From assembly GCF_042663225.1 (NCBI RefSeq), contig NZ_JBHTAA010000005.1, positions 1,550,001 to 1,614,000 of the forward strand: a DNA stretch of 64,000 bases, in the 5' to 3' direction. Positions 1 through 8,404 of this stretch are shown in pieces. Under the pieces are notes generated by a model. It was given only the letters and a program-made list of their open reading frames with translations, did not search any database and was not told the origin of the DNA. A program made the position numbers and the translations under genes. The stretch is from Haloferax namakaokahaiae. Lineage in GTDB: Archaea > Halobacteriota > Halobacteria > Halobacteriales > Haloferacaceae. How positions within the stretch are numbered: the first letter of the stretch is position 1; each line of letters starts with the position of its first letter.

Positions 1-97
1 CTGCGATGGACTGATAACTGTCGTAGCCGTTCTCGATGAGTTTGTCGGCGGTCGCCGGGCCGACGCCGGGGAGATTTTCGAGTTCGTCTTCTGCCAT
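1..97 (-). CDS. radA: DNA repair and recombination protein RadA, N-terminal fragment
   Basis: Only the first 32 codons lie in the window; the gene runs off the left edge on the minus strand. The visible residues start MAEDELENLPGVGPATADKL, the helix-hairpin-helix N-terminal domain of archaeal RadA, the RecA/Rad51 recombinase that forms filaments on single-stranded DNA for homologous recombination. The ATPase core is outside the window. The ATG at 97 is chosen because it gives the family N terminus exactly and a TATA-like box lies 25-30 bases upstream. It is transcribed away from pspAB-htpX through a gap of about 170 bp. Confidence 0.93.
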   Translation of the reverse strand, partial: MAEDELENLPGVGPATADKLIENGYDSYQSIA

Positions 98-121
98 ACC
101 CACTTGTCATTCCCATACCCA

Positions 122-127
122 CATAAA
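122..127 (-). promoter_or_regulatory. TATA-like box for radA
   Basis: Read on the minus strand this is TTTATG, centred about 27 bases before the radA ATG at 97. That spacing implies a leaderless or nearly leaderless transcript, common in haloarchaea. Position and sequence are seen; function is inferred. Confidence 0.5.
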
Positions 128-253
128 CCCTCGTTAACAGCGGAGTGAAAGTGAAAATGCCGGACGAGGTCGGGTCGGTTCGAGGTGTCTGACGAACGTT
201 CAAATCACATGCCCGAACAGAGAGCAGAGAGTAGTCGAAAAGCAGCTATCTCA

Positions 254-271
254 GCCGAGTCGAAAGTCGGC
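254..271 (-). terminator. Possible terminator hairpin after pspAB
   Basis: GCCGA (254-258) and TCGGC (267-271) form a 5-bp stem around an 8-base loop, overlapping the stop codon of the minus-strand gene. On the minus strand a TTTT run follows about a dozen bases later. The stem is short, so this is a weak call. Confidence 0.3.
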
Positions 272-876
272 TATTCCCACGGGTGGCCGCTCGCCGTCGA
301 GGGCCACAGCGGGTACCAGTACTCCTCGTCCTGTTCGATACCCAACTCCCCGTCCAAGACCGATTCGAGTTTGAACTCCAGTCGCTGGTTTCGCTCGCTC
401 GTCCCGCGCGGGGAGAAGGGGTAGTACGCGCCGCGTCGGAACGAGTAGACCCAGTACACGCGGTCGCCGCCTTTCTCGAACCCGAAGAGGGCGGCGAGCA
501 GGCGCGACCCGTAGCCGCGTTCGATGAACTCGTCGGCCGCGAAGTGGATACTCGTCACGAGGTCCTCGGGGTCGTCGTCGGTGAGGACCACCCAGTTGTA
601 GCCGTAGTCGTCGCTGTGGCGGGAGAACTCGGTCCCGGTCTCTTCGCTTCCCGCGTGGAGGATGGTCTCGACGGCCTCGACCGTGTCCTCGAAGTCGGTG
701 CTGTCCACGGAGGAGAAACAGAGGGCCGCCTCATCGACCGAGTCGAATCCGAGGTCGGCCTGCATCGTGAGATACGCCGTGCTCATGCCGAACAGGTCGT
801 CGGGGTCGGCCCGGCGGGTCGCATCAGTTTCCGCGCTGATACCGAGCGCGGACCGAAGTGAATCGAAGAGTCCCAT
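271..876 (-). CDS. pspAB: PspA-associated protein PspAB family (hypothetical)
   Basis: A 201-residue soluble acidic protein starting MGLFDSLRSALG. It resembles the haloarchaeal family annotated PspAB, described as associated with phage-shock protein A; the biochemical role is not established. The sequence has no signal peptide, membrane segment or metal site. The core around residues 100-150, rich in W, Y and F (for example YNWVVL and VYWVYSFRRGAYYPFSP), looks like a compact alpha/beta fold. It lies 74 bp downstream of htpX on the same strand, probably co-transcribed, which suggests a shared role in membrane-stress response. Family name is from memory and was not searched. Confidence 0.75.
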   Translation of the reverse strand: MGLFDSLRSALGISAETDATRRADPDDLFGMSTAYLTMQADLGFDSVDEAALCFSSVDSTDFEDTVEAVETILHAGSEETGTEFSRHSDDYGYNWVVLTDDDPEDLVTSIHFAADEFIERGYGSRLLAALFGFEKGGDRVYWVYSFRRGAYYPFSPRGTSERNQRLEFKLESVLDGELGIEQDEEYWYPLWPSTASGHPWE

Positions 877-950
877 GGGACCTGCTAGGTGGGGGGATAC
901 CTTAGCGTGGTGGGACGAAAAAGGGCGGTCGGACGAAAATCAGGTCCCGC

Positions 951-1832
951 TCAGACCGTCTCCATCTCGCGCTCCATGTCGCGGAGGCGCTCGACGCGGT
1001 TCTCGGTCGATGGGTGGGTGCTGAAGAGTCGGCCGATGAAGTCCGACTTGATGGGGATGATGAAGAACGCGTTCATCTCCGAAGTCTCGCGCATGTCGCG
1101 CTTGGGGACGCTCTCCATCCGACCCGAAATCTTGAGGAGAGCGGAGGCGAGCGCCGAGGGTTGACCCGTAATCACGGCCGCACCGCGGTCTGCGGCGTAC
1201 TCGCGGTAGCGCGAGAGCGCACGAATCAGCAGGTACGAGATTATCCAGACGACCAGTGACGCGATGATTGCGACGATGACCGGCATGTTCTGGCGGTTGT
1301 CGTCGCCGCCGAAGAGCCACCCCCAGCGGACGATGAGGAACGCGATGCTGGAGAGGAACGACGCGATGGTCATCACCATCACGTCGCGGTTCTTCACGTG
1401 CGCGAGTTCGTGCGCGATGACGCCTTCCAACTCGTCGTCGTCCAATGTGCGCATCAGGCCGGTGGTGACACACACGGCGGAGTTCTTCTGCGAGCGCCCC
1501 GTCGCAAAGGCGTTCGGCACCGAGGTGTCGGCGATGGCGACTTTGGGCTTCGGGAGGTCGGCCTGCTGGGCGAGACGGCCGACCATCCCGTGGAGTTTGC
1601 GGGCCTGCGGGCCGTCGTCTTCGTCCACGACTTTCGCGCCCATGCTGTAGAGGGCGATGCGGTCGCTGAAGAAGAACTGGGCGAAGAGGAAGACGCCCAT
1701 GAAGGCGACCATGATTGCGAGGCTTTGGAAATAGGCGAACAGCACCGCTGCGAAGACGATGTAGAGGGCGAACAAGAGGAACATCGTGAGCGCCATGCGC
1801 CCCCGAAGTCCCCAGTCCGGTTTCCATTCCAT
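951..1832 (-). CDS. htpX: HtpX-like M48 zinc metalloprotease
   Basis: A 293-residue integral membrane protease. Two hydrophobic segments occupy residues about 13-55, followed by the cytosolic catalytic domain with the zinc motif HELAH at 141-145 and the third ligand Glu at about 211 in EYAADRGAA; two more membrane segments lie at about 153-170 and 183-205. HtpX proteases degrade damaged membrane proteins in quality control. Length matches the family (about 290). The ATG at 1832 has a TTTATTAG box about 26 bases upstream. pspAB follows on the same strand, and an epimerase gene is transcribed divergently. Confidence 0.93.
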   Translation of the reverse strand: MEWKPDWGLRGRMALTMFLLFALYIVFAAVLFAYFQSLAIMVAFMGVFLFAQFFFSDRIALYSMGAKVVDEDDGPQARKLHGMVGRLAQQADLPKPKVAIADTSVPNAFATGRSQKNSAVCVTTGLMRTLDDDELEGVIAHELAHVKNRDVMVMTIASFLSSIAFLIVRWGWLFGGDDNRQNMPVIVAIIASLVVWIISYLLIRALSRYREYAADRGAAVITGQPSALASALLKISGRMESVPKRDMRETSEMNAFFIIPIKSDFIGRLFSTHPSTENRVERLRDMEREMETV

Positions 1833-1853
1833 ACCCCCGAATAAGTAATCTGG

Positions 1854-1861
1854 CTAATAAA
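1854..1861 (-). promoter_or_regulatory. TATA-like box for htpX
   Basis: TTTATTAG on the minus strand, centred about 26 bases before the htpX ATG at 1832, fits the position of a haloarchaeal TATA box driving a leaderless htpX-pspAB transcript. Confidence 0.55.
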
Positions 1862-1931
1862 CGCTGTTGGAATGCGGAATAGTGGCACGGTTTCCCCGAA
1901 GGTTAGTAGCCCCGACGCCGACCACGGCAGT

Positions 1932-2822
1932 ATGGAAACCGTCATCGTCACCGGCGCGCTGGGTCGCTCCGGTCGCTGGATTACCGACCGACTGGCCGAG
2001 GAGTACGAGGTCGTCGCCGTGGACCTCACACAACCCGGATTCGAAGTGGACGCGCGCGAGAACGTCGATTTCCGCGCATGCGACCTGACCGAGATGGGCG
2101 AAGTCGCCGACCTCTTTTCTCAACTAAATCCCGACGCAGTCGTCCACTGGGCCGCCATCCCATCGCCGACGCGCCACGCCGGCAGTCGCGTCTTCGAGAC
2201 GAACGTCCAATCGACCTACAACGTGCTGGTCTCGGCCGCCCGCGCCGACGCACGAATCGTCTGGGCCTCCTCCGAGAGCGCCTACGGATTCGCCTTCGCC
2301 GAGGAGACGCCGCTTCCCGACTTCCTCCCGATAACCGAGGACCACCCGTTCCGCCCCGAAGACCCCTACGGAACCGCCAAAGTCGCGGGCGAAGAGGTCT
2401 CGAAGATGGTCGCCCGGAAGTACGGCGTCTCGACCTGCGCGATTCGCCCGTCGTGGATTCAGTACCCCGGTGACTACCCCTGCCGCGACGTCGCCAAATC
2501 CGGCGACCTCTCCGGTGGCGCGGGGAACTGCTGGTCCTACGTGGACGTGCGCGACGTGGCCGACCTCGTCGTCGCGGCGCTGGCGAACCCCGTCACGGGC
2601 CACGAAGCACTCCACGCTGCGGCCGCCGAGAACTACCTCGACCGGCCGACCGCCGAGGCCGTCGAGGAGTTCTTCGGTGAGGTGCCCGAACAGTGCGCGC
2701 TCGACGGCGACCAGTCGGCGCTCTCGACGGCGAAAGCGCAGGCCCTCGTCGGATGGACGCCGTCGCACTCGTGGCGCGAAGCGGCCGACGAGGACGTTTC
2801 GGAACCCGTTCTCTGGAAGTAA
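1932..2822 (+). CDS. NAD-dependent epimerase/dehydratase (extended SDR)
   Basis: A 296-residue extended short-chain dehydrogenase. The N terminus has the Rossmann dinucleotide motif VTGALGRSGR (residues about 7-16) and the catalytic YxxxK appears as YGTAKVAGEE in the middle. Such enzymes act on nucleotide sugars or related compounds; the substrate cannot be told from the sequence. The reading frame stays open upstream to 1872, but the ATG at 1932 is preferred because it begins directly with the beta strand of the Rossmann fold (METVIVTGA). It is divergent from htpX and followed after 49 bp by the phosphoribosyltransferase gene. Confidence 0.85.
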   Translation: METVIVTGALGRSGRWITDRLAEEYEVVAVDLTQPGFEVDARENVDFRACDLTEMGEVADLFSQLNPDAVVHWAAIPSPTRHAGSRVFETNVQSTYNVLVSAARADARIVWASSESAYGFAFAEETPLPDFLPITEDHPFRPEDPYGTAKVAGEEVSKMVARKYGVSTCAIRPSWIQYPGDYPCRDVAKSGDLSGGAGNCWSYVDVRDVADLVVAALANPVTGHEALHAAAAENYLDRPTAEAVEEFFGEVPEQCALDGDQSALSTAKAQALVGWTPSHSWREAADEDVSEPVLWK

Positions 2823-2871
2823 GACCCGAGGTAGCGGTTCAGTTTTTGGGCTGGCCCCCCAATCTAGTTCT

Positions 2872-3504
2872 ATGTTTGCCGACAGAATCGATGCGGGTCG
2901 CCGACTGGGGGAGGTACTGGTGGAGCGAGGCGAGACGGCAGACGTTATCCTCGCAATTCCGCGCGGTGGACTACCTGTCGGCCGCGAAGTCGCCGACGCG
3001 CTCGACACGCCCTTAGACGTCGTCGTCGCGTCGAAAGTGGGCGCACCGAACAATCCAGAACTCGCCATCGGCGCGGTTGCAGGCGACGGAAGCGTCTGGT
3101 GGAACGACGACCTGTTGACGTACTTTCCGGTCGAAGAGGACTATCTCGAACGCGAGCGCCAACGCGAGGCCGAAGCGGCCAGAGAGAAGGTCGCCATGTA
3201 CCGCGGCGGCGACCCCCTTCCGGACCTCGACGGAAAGCGCGTCGTCATCGTGGACGACGGCATCGCAACGGGCGCGACGGTTCGCGCGTGTCTCCGGCAG
3301 GTAAACGCCGCCGGGGCCGACCACGTCGTGCTCGCGGTCCCGGTCGCCCCCGAGCACTCGGTCGCCGAACTCGAAGACGAGTGCGACGAGGTCGTCGCCG
3401 TCGAGACGCCGGTCGTCTTCGGGGCGGTCGGTGCGTTCTACCAGAACTTCGCCCAGGTCTCGGACGACGACGCGGTGGGCTATCTCGGCGGCGCGGGTGC
3501 GTGA
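2872..3504 (+). CDS. Phosphoribosyltransferase family protein
   Basis: A 210-residue type I phosphoribosyltransferase. The PRPP-binding signature VVIVDDGIATGATVRA lies at about residues 124-139, and an upstream AIPRGGLPVGREVA loop at 28-41 is typical of the family. The sequence resembles stand-alone PRT proteins of unknown substrate rather than hypoxanthine or orotate enzymes. The frame is open upstream to 2470, but that part overlaps the epimerase gene in another frame and lacks family similarity, so the ATG at 2872 is taken as the start. NMD3 follows 37 bp downstream on its own promoter. Confidence 0.87.
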   Translation: MFADRIDAGRRLGEVLVERGETADVILAIPRGGLPVGREVADALDTPLDVVVASKVGAPNNPELAIGAVAGDGSVWWNDDLLTYFPVEEDYLERERQREAEAAREKVAMYRGGDPLPDLDGKRVVIVDDGIATGATVRACLRQVNAAGADHVVLAVPVAPEHSVAELEDECDEVVAVETPVVFGAVGAFYQNFAQVSDDDAVGYLGGAGA

Positions 3505-3511
3505 CGCGGAA

Positions 3512-3517
3512 TTTAAG
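3512..3517 (+). promoter_or_regulatory. TATA-like box for nmd3
   Basis: TTTAAG lies 25-30 bases before the ATG at 3542, the usual spacing for a leaderless haloarchaeal gene. Confidence 0.55.
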
Positions 3518-3541
3518 CGCCCGAACACGCTAGAGCGGGCA

Positions 3542-4666
3542 ATGAGTGAATCCCGCGATTTTTGTCCTCGATGCGGTGACCCGATTCCGGAGCGACCGGA
3601 ACCGCTCCCCGGGATGCCACGCGAGCGCGACGACGTGCTCTGTGACGCCTGTTACTTCGAAGATTTCGACCTCGTGGACGCCCCCGACAAGATTCGAGTG
3701 CGCGTCTGCGCCCAGTGCGGTGCCGTCCACCGCGGGAACCGGTGGGTCGATGTCGGCGCACAGGACTACACGGACGTCGCCATCGACGAGGTCTCGCAGT
3801 CGCTCGGCGTCCACATCAACGCCGAAGAGATTCAGTGGGGCGTCGAACCCGAGCAGATCGACCAGAACAACATCCGCATGCACTGCCACTTCTCGGGCGT
3901 CGTTCGCGGCACGCCGCTCGAAGAGACGGTCGTCGTGCCGGTGAGCATCGCCCGCGAGACGTGTCAGCGCTGTGGTCGCATCGCCGGCGGTTACTTCGCC
4001 AGCATCATCCAAGTCCGCGCGGACACCCGCGTGCCGACCAAAGAAGAGGCCGAGCGAGCCATCGAAATCGCCGAGTCATACATCGCCGAACGCGAGCAGA
4101 AGGGCGACCGAAACGCGTTCATCACCGAGGTTGACCGCGCACCCGACGGCCCGAACATGAAGATTTCGAGCAACCAGATGGCCAGCGGCATCGCCAAACG
4201 CATCCGCGAGGAACTCGGCGGGACCATCGACGAACACCCGACGCTGGTCACCGAAGACGGCGACGGCAACGAAGTCTACCGCGTCACGTTCGTCACGCGC
4301 CTCCCACGCTTCGTCGAAGGCGACATCATCGACCCCGAAGACGGCGACGGCCCGGTGCTCGTCAGAAGCAATCGCGGGCGACTCCACGGGACGCGCCTCG
4401 CCAGTGGTAAAGAGTACGTCGCCGAGTTCGAGGAAGGAGAGAATCCCGACGCCGAACCGCTCGGGTCGGTCGAAGATGCTGAGGAGACGACCGTGGTCAC
4501 CGTCGAAGACGACCACGCGGTGCAGGTGCTAGACCCAGTGACGTTCGAGGCGAAGACGATTCCCCGACCGGACTACTTCGACCCCGACGCGCAGACGGTG
4601 TCGGTACTCAAGAGTCCAGTTGGGTTGCACATCCTTCCGGATGCGGTCGTCGAAGACGACGAGTAA
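3542..4666 (+). CDS. NMD3-family ribosome maturation protein
   Basis: A 374-residue archaeal homologue of NMD3, which in eukaryotes is the 60S export adaptor and acts in late large-subunit maturation. Paired cysteines that fit zinc ribbons appear at residues 8/11, 34/37 and 56/59 (FCPRCG, LCDAC, VCAQCG), with a further CQRCG near residue 141. The central part holds the acidic NMD3 core and the C terminus a small beta domain. Archaea lack nuclear export, so the role here is probably ribosome assembly. The start at 3542 gives the first zinc ribbon at once and matches the TATA box. Confidence 0.88.
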   Translation: MSESRDFCPRCGDPIPERPEPLPGMPRERDDVLCDACYFEDFDLVDAPDKIRVRVCAQCGAVHRGNRWVDVGAQDYTDVAIDEVSQSLGVHINAEEIQWGVEPEQIDQNNIRMHCHFSGVVRGTPLEETVVVPVSIARETCQRCGRIAGGYFASIIQVRADTRVPTKEEAERAIEIAESYIAEREQKGDRNAFITEVDRAPDGPNMKISSNQMASGIAKRIREELGGTIDEHPTLVTEDGDGNEVYRVTFVTRLPRFVEGDIIDPEDGDGPVLVRSNRGRLHGTRLASGKEYVAEFEEGENPDAEPLGSVEDAEETTVVTVEDDHAVQVLDPVTFEAKTIPRPDYFDPDAQTVSVLKSPVGLHILPDAVVEDDE

Positions 4667-4669
4667 AAC

Positions 4670-4864
4670 TTAGTCGGCGCTCGCCGGGGAATCGACGGCG
4701 GTGGCGCGCACCGTTTGTTCGGATTCTCGCACGGGGATACCGTGGCGTTCGAGCGCGACGGTGAGTTCCTTCTCAGAGTAGCCAGAACGGGTTGCCGCCT
4801 GCGAGAGTGTGAGGGTCCCGCTGCGGTACAGTGTCATCGCCGTTGCGAGTGCGGTAGAGTGCAT
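4670..4864 (-). CDS. Small helix-turn-helix-like protein (DUF7317-like)
   Basis: A 64-residue protein. Residues about 8-45 read as a helix-turn-helix (YRSGTLTLSQAATRSGYS followed by a recognition-like helix), resembling the Fis/UPF0175 type, and the tail is polar and disordered. I recall similar haloarchaeal proteins under DUF7317. It converges on nmd3 with only 3 bp between the stop codons. A palindrome in the upstream gap (5000-5017) could be its operator, which would fit an autoregulator. The function is unknown; DNA binding is inferred. Confidence 0.65.
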   Translation of the reverse strand: MHSTALATAMTLYRSGTLTLSQAATRSGYSEKELTVALERHGIPVRESEQTVRATAVDSPASAD

Positions 4865-5197
4865 GGCCGATACACCATCATTCAGAGGCCAAGGTGTTAA
4901 CTATTACGTGAGAAAGCGTGTCAAACACAGAGTTAGCCACGCCATAGCTTTACAATCAATGACTGTTTTCCGGCACAACATTGTCAAACAACCACCAGCA
5001 TTAACAATCATGTTAATTATGGCACGAAGTTCCGGCTCGGAGTGGACGGAGCGGCGATTTTTGCCACGACGGTGCTACGCTGTCGCACGGTTTTGACGTC
5101 GGCGACGCGCATCTGTCGGAACTCCACGTGTCGGCGAGTATCAGCACAGAGAACTGGTCCCAAACCGTTAATTTCCTGCTCGCGCGAGTGACGGAGT
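4865..5197. other. AT-rich gene-free gap
   Basis: No convincing ORF or structural RNA is seen in these 333 bases. Composition is clearly lower in GC than the neighbours up to about 5035. The stretch holds a perfect 7-bp inverted repeat at 5000-5017. A TTAAT box at about 5168-5172 sits 26-30 bases before the 28-residue ORF at 5198. Confidence 0.6.
5000..5017. promoter_or_regulatory. Palindromic operator candidate
   Basis: ATTAACA-ATCA-TGTTAAT is a perfect 7-bp inverted repeat with a 4-base spacer, in the AT-rich gap upstream of the small HTH gene. The dyad is typical of binding sites for dimeric HTH regulators. No regulator is proven. Confidence 0.4.
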
Positions 5198-5284
5198 ATG
5201 AACGCCCAACAAATCCTCGCGCTGACGCTCGTCGCGCTGATGCTCGGGTCGAGTCTGTTCTACGCGGTTAGCTTCGCGTTATAG
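5198..5284 (+). CDS. Small single-span membrane peptide (28 aa)
   Basis: An ORF of 28 residues, too short for routine ORF calling: MNAQQILALTLVALMLGSSL and then FYAVSFAL. The middle is one hydrophobic helix with a polar N terminus, like a signal peptide or a membrane microprotein. A TTAAT box lies 26-30 bases upstream of the ATG. Its stop codon ends one base before the stop of the convergent helicase gene, so the reading frame fills the gap exactly. I recall similar short ORFs in haloarchaea. Function unknown. Confidence 0.5.
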   Translation: MNAQQILALTLVALMLGSSLFYAVSFAL

Positions 5285-7159
5285 TTACTCGCCCCAGACG
5301 TCGGACAGCGGGTGGCTTCGTTTGCCATCGTCAGAATCGTCCCCCGAGCGACTGCGCCCGCCGCGACTGCCGCCGCGACGACGTTCCGAACCTCCTGAAG
5401 CGGAACTGCCCGCCGACTCACCAGAGCGCGACGTGTTCTGTTGTGACCGACCGCTGCTCGTCGAACTCTTAGACCAGTCGGACTGGGCGGACGAGGCGTT
5501 CCCCCCGCGACCACCCGCCGCGACCGGGTCGAACTCCGGCAGCGTCGGTTTCGACATCCTCTCGACCTGCTCGGCGAACCAGTCGGGCATGTCGTGGCGC
5601 GTCTTGTCGAACAGTTGGAGCAGACTCGAATCGGCGATGTAGGTGTCGCCGTAGTCGTCCGGCGCGCGCACGACTCGTCCGCAGGCCTGCATCACCGTGC
5701 TGAGCGCGGCGCGTCTGTACCACGACCACTGGCCGTCTTCGAGGCGTCGGGCCACGCGCGAGTCGTTGGTGTTGAGATACGGCGCTTTACACAGCACTTG
5801 CCAGCGACACAGGTCGCCTTTCAGGTCCAGCGCCTCTTCCATCTTGACCGAGAGGAACACCTCGGGGTCGTCGGTGGCCTTCCACGTCTCCAACTCGGTG
5901 TCTCGGTTCTCTCTGTCGTGGCCGCGGATGCGATTGCCCAGACCCAACTCGGCGAGTCGGCGGCGGAGTTCCGCCTGAATCGCATAGGAATGACAGTGAA
6001 TCAGGCCCTTCTCCTCCCGGTGTTTCGCCATCAGCCGAACGACGAGTTTGGCGATTTTCGGGAGCGTTTCGTCCCGATTCTCGTAGGTCATCTTCCCCTG
6101 TGTCACGTCGTACAGCGGCCGGTTTTCGACGGGGAAAGTGTGGCCCACGTCCACGAGCGCGACGTTGTTCGGGTCGAGACCGACCGACCGACAGAACGCG
6201 TCCTTGTTCAGAATCGTCGCCGAGAGGAGCGCGAACCGGTTGCCGCGGTCCCACACGGTGTGGCGGAGGTACCGCGCCGGGTCGAGCGGTTTGATGGAGA
6301 TAGGCGACCCCGCGCCGTCGTGCTGGTCTACGACCCACGTCGTCGGACTCTGCGGGTCGCGGTAGTCCTCGACGAACCACTGGAGTTCGCCCTTGAGTTC
6401 TTGGAGTCGGTCGCGGCGCGCGGCCTCCTCTGGAGTTAATTCGGGCTTTGCGAGTAAATCGTCTTTCGCGCGCGAACACACCCCCGCGAGCGTCTCGGCG
6501 AATCGAACGACGCGTTCGAGCGGGTCGTCCGCCTCCGAGAGGTCCGGCACGCCGATGTCGTCCCACACGGGAACGGTTCGGGGTTGGAGGTCGATGGTCG
6601 CGTACATCTCGGCCCACTCCGACAGCCCGTGGGCCTCGTCGATGACGACCACGTCGCGCTTTCTGAACACGTCCGACCCCGCGGTCTGCATGAAATACGC
6701 GAGCGTCATCGCCGCAATCTGTCGATTCGAGGCGATAGCGCGGTCAGAGAAGTAGGGACAGCGGTGCCGGACCGTGCAGTCGAACCCGCGTTCTCGGACG
6801 CAGGGCGCGCGGTCTACGGGCGTCGTCTCTTCTCCGCGGAGGATACAGTTGTAGTTCGACTTGCCGCGGATAATCTTCAAATCGGAGAGCAGGTCGTCTT
6901 CGGCGACGTCGTCGAGTTGCGACACCTGCGGGGTGGTGTAGTAGGCGTCTGTCGCGTCGGCGGGACTGGCTTCTTCGACGGTGCGGGACGCGCCCGCAAT
7001 CGAACGGGCGAGAAGAGACTTGCCGCTCCCGGTCGGCGCACGAACCAGTACCACGTCGTTTCCGGAGTCGAAGGCGTCGCGGATGTCTCGGAGGGCTTGC
7101 TCCTGATTGCCGCGAAAACTGGGGGCTGGAAACGACTCGATGATACGCGACGGGTCCAC
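5285..7159 (-). CDS. ATP-dependent DNA helicase, XPD/Rad3-like
   Basis: A 624-residue superfamily 2 helicase. Walker A is APTGSGKS at 41-48 and the Walker B box is DEAH at 174-177. Four cysteines at about 105, 120, 128 and 134 sit between them, where XPD/DinG helicases hold a 4Fe-4S cluster. Helicase motifs IV-VI follow, with the late QACGRVVRAPDDYGDTYI. The last 75-80 residues are Ser/Gly/Arg-rich with RGG-like repeats and no fold. The start is GTG at 7159. Likely 5'-3' unwinding in repair; the exact role is not known. Confidence 0.87.
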   Translation of the reverse strand: MDPSRIIESFPAPSFRGNQEQALRDIRDAFDSGNDVVLVRAPTGSGKSLLARSIAGASRTVEEASPADATDAYYTTPQVSQLDDVAEDDLLSDLKIIRGKSNYNCILRGEETTPVDRAPCVRERGFDCTVRHRCPYFSDRAIASNRQIAAMTLAYFMQTAGSDVFRKRDVVVIDEAHGLSEWAEMYATIDLQPRTVPVWDDIGVPDLSEADDPLERVVRFAETLAGVCSRAKDDLLAKPELTPEEAARRDRLQELKGELQWFVEDYRDPQSPTTWVVDQHDGAGSPISIKPLDPARYLRHTVWDRGNRFALLSATILNKDAFCRSVGLDPNNVALVDVGHTFPVENRPLYDVTQGKMTYENRDETLPKIAKLVVRLMAKHREEKGLIHCHSYAIQAELRRRLAELGLGNRIRGHDRENRDTELETWKATDDPEVFLSVKMEEALDLKGDLCRWQVLCKAPYLNTNDSRVARRLEDGQWSWYRRAALSTVMQACGRVVRAPDDYGDTYIADSSLLQLFDKTRHDMPDWFAEQVERMSKPTLPEFDPVAAGGRGGNASSAQSDWSKSSTSSGRSQQNTSRSGESAGSSASGGSERRRGGSRGGRSRSGDDSDDGKRSHPLSDVWGE

Positions 7160-7202
7160 GGTAGGTGGTGTTGGTGTGCGGGCCTAAATCCACCGCTCCA
7201 AC

Positions 7203-7406
7203 TCAGAGCGCCGCCACGTCTTCGGCGGTCGGTTCGTGGTCGCCCGGCAGGCGCTCCATGCACTCGAAACAGAGGAAGTGCTCGGAGCCATCGACGAGTT
7301 CGAGCGTCATGCCGCCCGACGACGAGGTGGGAAAGTTCCAGAGGTCGCCGATGCCGCCCGCGATGCGCACGCCCTTTCCGCAGGCGTCGCACGGTTCTGA
7401 AGTCAT
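7203..7406 (-). CDS. Small zinc-ribbon protein (DUF7561-like)
   Basis: A 67-residue protein with two CxxC pairs: CDACG near the N terminus (residues about 5-9) and CFEC near residue 50. This spacing fits a single zinc ribbon. It starts MTSEPCDACGKGVRIAGGIG; an upstream in-frame start at 7433 adds nine residues without similarity. It lies 43 bp upstream of the helicase gene on the same strand and could be in the same transcript. I recall the haloarchaeal family as DUF7561. Function unknown. Confidence 0.68.
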   Translation of the reverse strand: MTSEPCDACGKGVRIAGGIGDLWNFPTSSSGGMTLELVDGSEHFLCFECMERLPGDHEPTAEDVAAL

Positions 7407-7481
7407 GACAGGAGAGAGGCGCTTGGTGTTCAAAAGCCCCGCGCAGCACAGTTATGTTGATTGGGCGAGAAGTTGTGTGGC

Positions 7482-8345
7482 ATGCACGTCGATTGCGAAG
7501 GCTGCGCCGGCTGCTGTATCGACTGGCGTCCCGTCTCTCCGGTTCCGTTGGACCACGAGCGCCGCGGGCCGCGAGCGCCCCTCGACGACACCTACAACCT
7601 CGTTCCGCTCACCCGCGACGAGATTCGAAACTTCGTGAACGCGGGCTACGGCGACGTGCTCACCCCCAGACTGTGGCACGCGAGCGAGGGCGGCGTCGAA
7701 ATCGACGGCGTCGGAGTCGCGGCCATCGACGGCAAGCCCGCCTTCTTCGTCGGCTTTCGAAAACCACCCAAACCAGTCGCGCCCTTCGGTCTCGACCCGA
7801 CGTGGCTCCGCGCCTGTGCGTTCTTGGACCCCGAGACGCTCCAGTGCCGCATCCACGACAGCGACCTCTACCCCGACGAGTGTCGAGAGTATCCGGGCCA
7901 CAACCTCGCGCTCGAACAGGATACCGAATGTTCCCGCGTCGAACGCGTCCACGGGGGCGAGCGACTCCTCGATTCGACGCCGCCCTCGGACCTTCGCGGC
8001 TTGCTCTTGGGACCGCACGCGCTCGGGGCGAAACTGTTCGTCCACCCCGAACCGGAGCGCCTCGACGGCGTCATCGAGCGTCTCCGGACCCGGACGCTCA
8101 CGCCCGAAGACCGCGCGGAGTTCGTCGGTATCGCCGTCGGCTCGCATCCCGGTTCGACCGAAGTGGACCAACGGCGCTGGAACGACGCCCGCGAACGCGC
8201 GCTCTCGGCCGAATCGTGGGCCGGCGAGGCTATCGAGGCGTGGGAGGCGGCCGCCACGTCGCTCGGCGAACCAGCAATCGGGGCACCGCTCTCGGAGACA
8301 GTCGAAGTCGCCCGCGGTGCACCCGAGACGCCCGGGTGGAACTGA
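7482..8345 (+). CDS. YkgJ-family cysteine cluster protein
   Basis: A 287-residue protein. The N terminus has the cluster CEGCAGCC (residues about 5-12), and a second group, CAFLDPETLQCRIHDSDLYP followed by DECREYPGHN, lies near residues 106-140. Eight-cysteine YkgJ/UPF0153 proteins are thought to bind zinc or an iron-sulfur cluster; no reaction is established. The ATG at 7482 is chosen because it places the cluster at the N terminus; the frame's upstream TTG codon adds seven residues. The gene is divergent from the zinc-ribbon/helicase pair. Confidence 0.8.
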   Translation: MHVDCEGCAGCCIDWRPVSPVPLDHERRGPRAPLDDTYNLVPLTRDEIRNFVNAGYGDVLTPRLWHASEGGVEIDGVGVAAIDGKPAFFVGFRKPPKPVAPFGLDPTWLRACAFLDPETLQCRIHDSDLYPDECREYPGHNLALEQDTECSRVERVHGGERLLDSTPPSDLRGLLLGPHALGAKLFVHPEPERLDGVIERLRTRTLTPEDRAEFVGIAVGSHPGSTEVDQRRWNDARERALSAESWAGEAIEAWEAAATSLGEPAIGAPLSETVEVARGAPETPGWN

Positions 8346-8404
8346 GTGGATAGAAAGCGGACGACGAGACGAGTTTAACACCACACGGTCCGTTACCATA
8401 TAGC

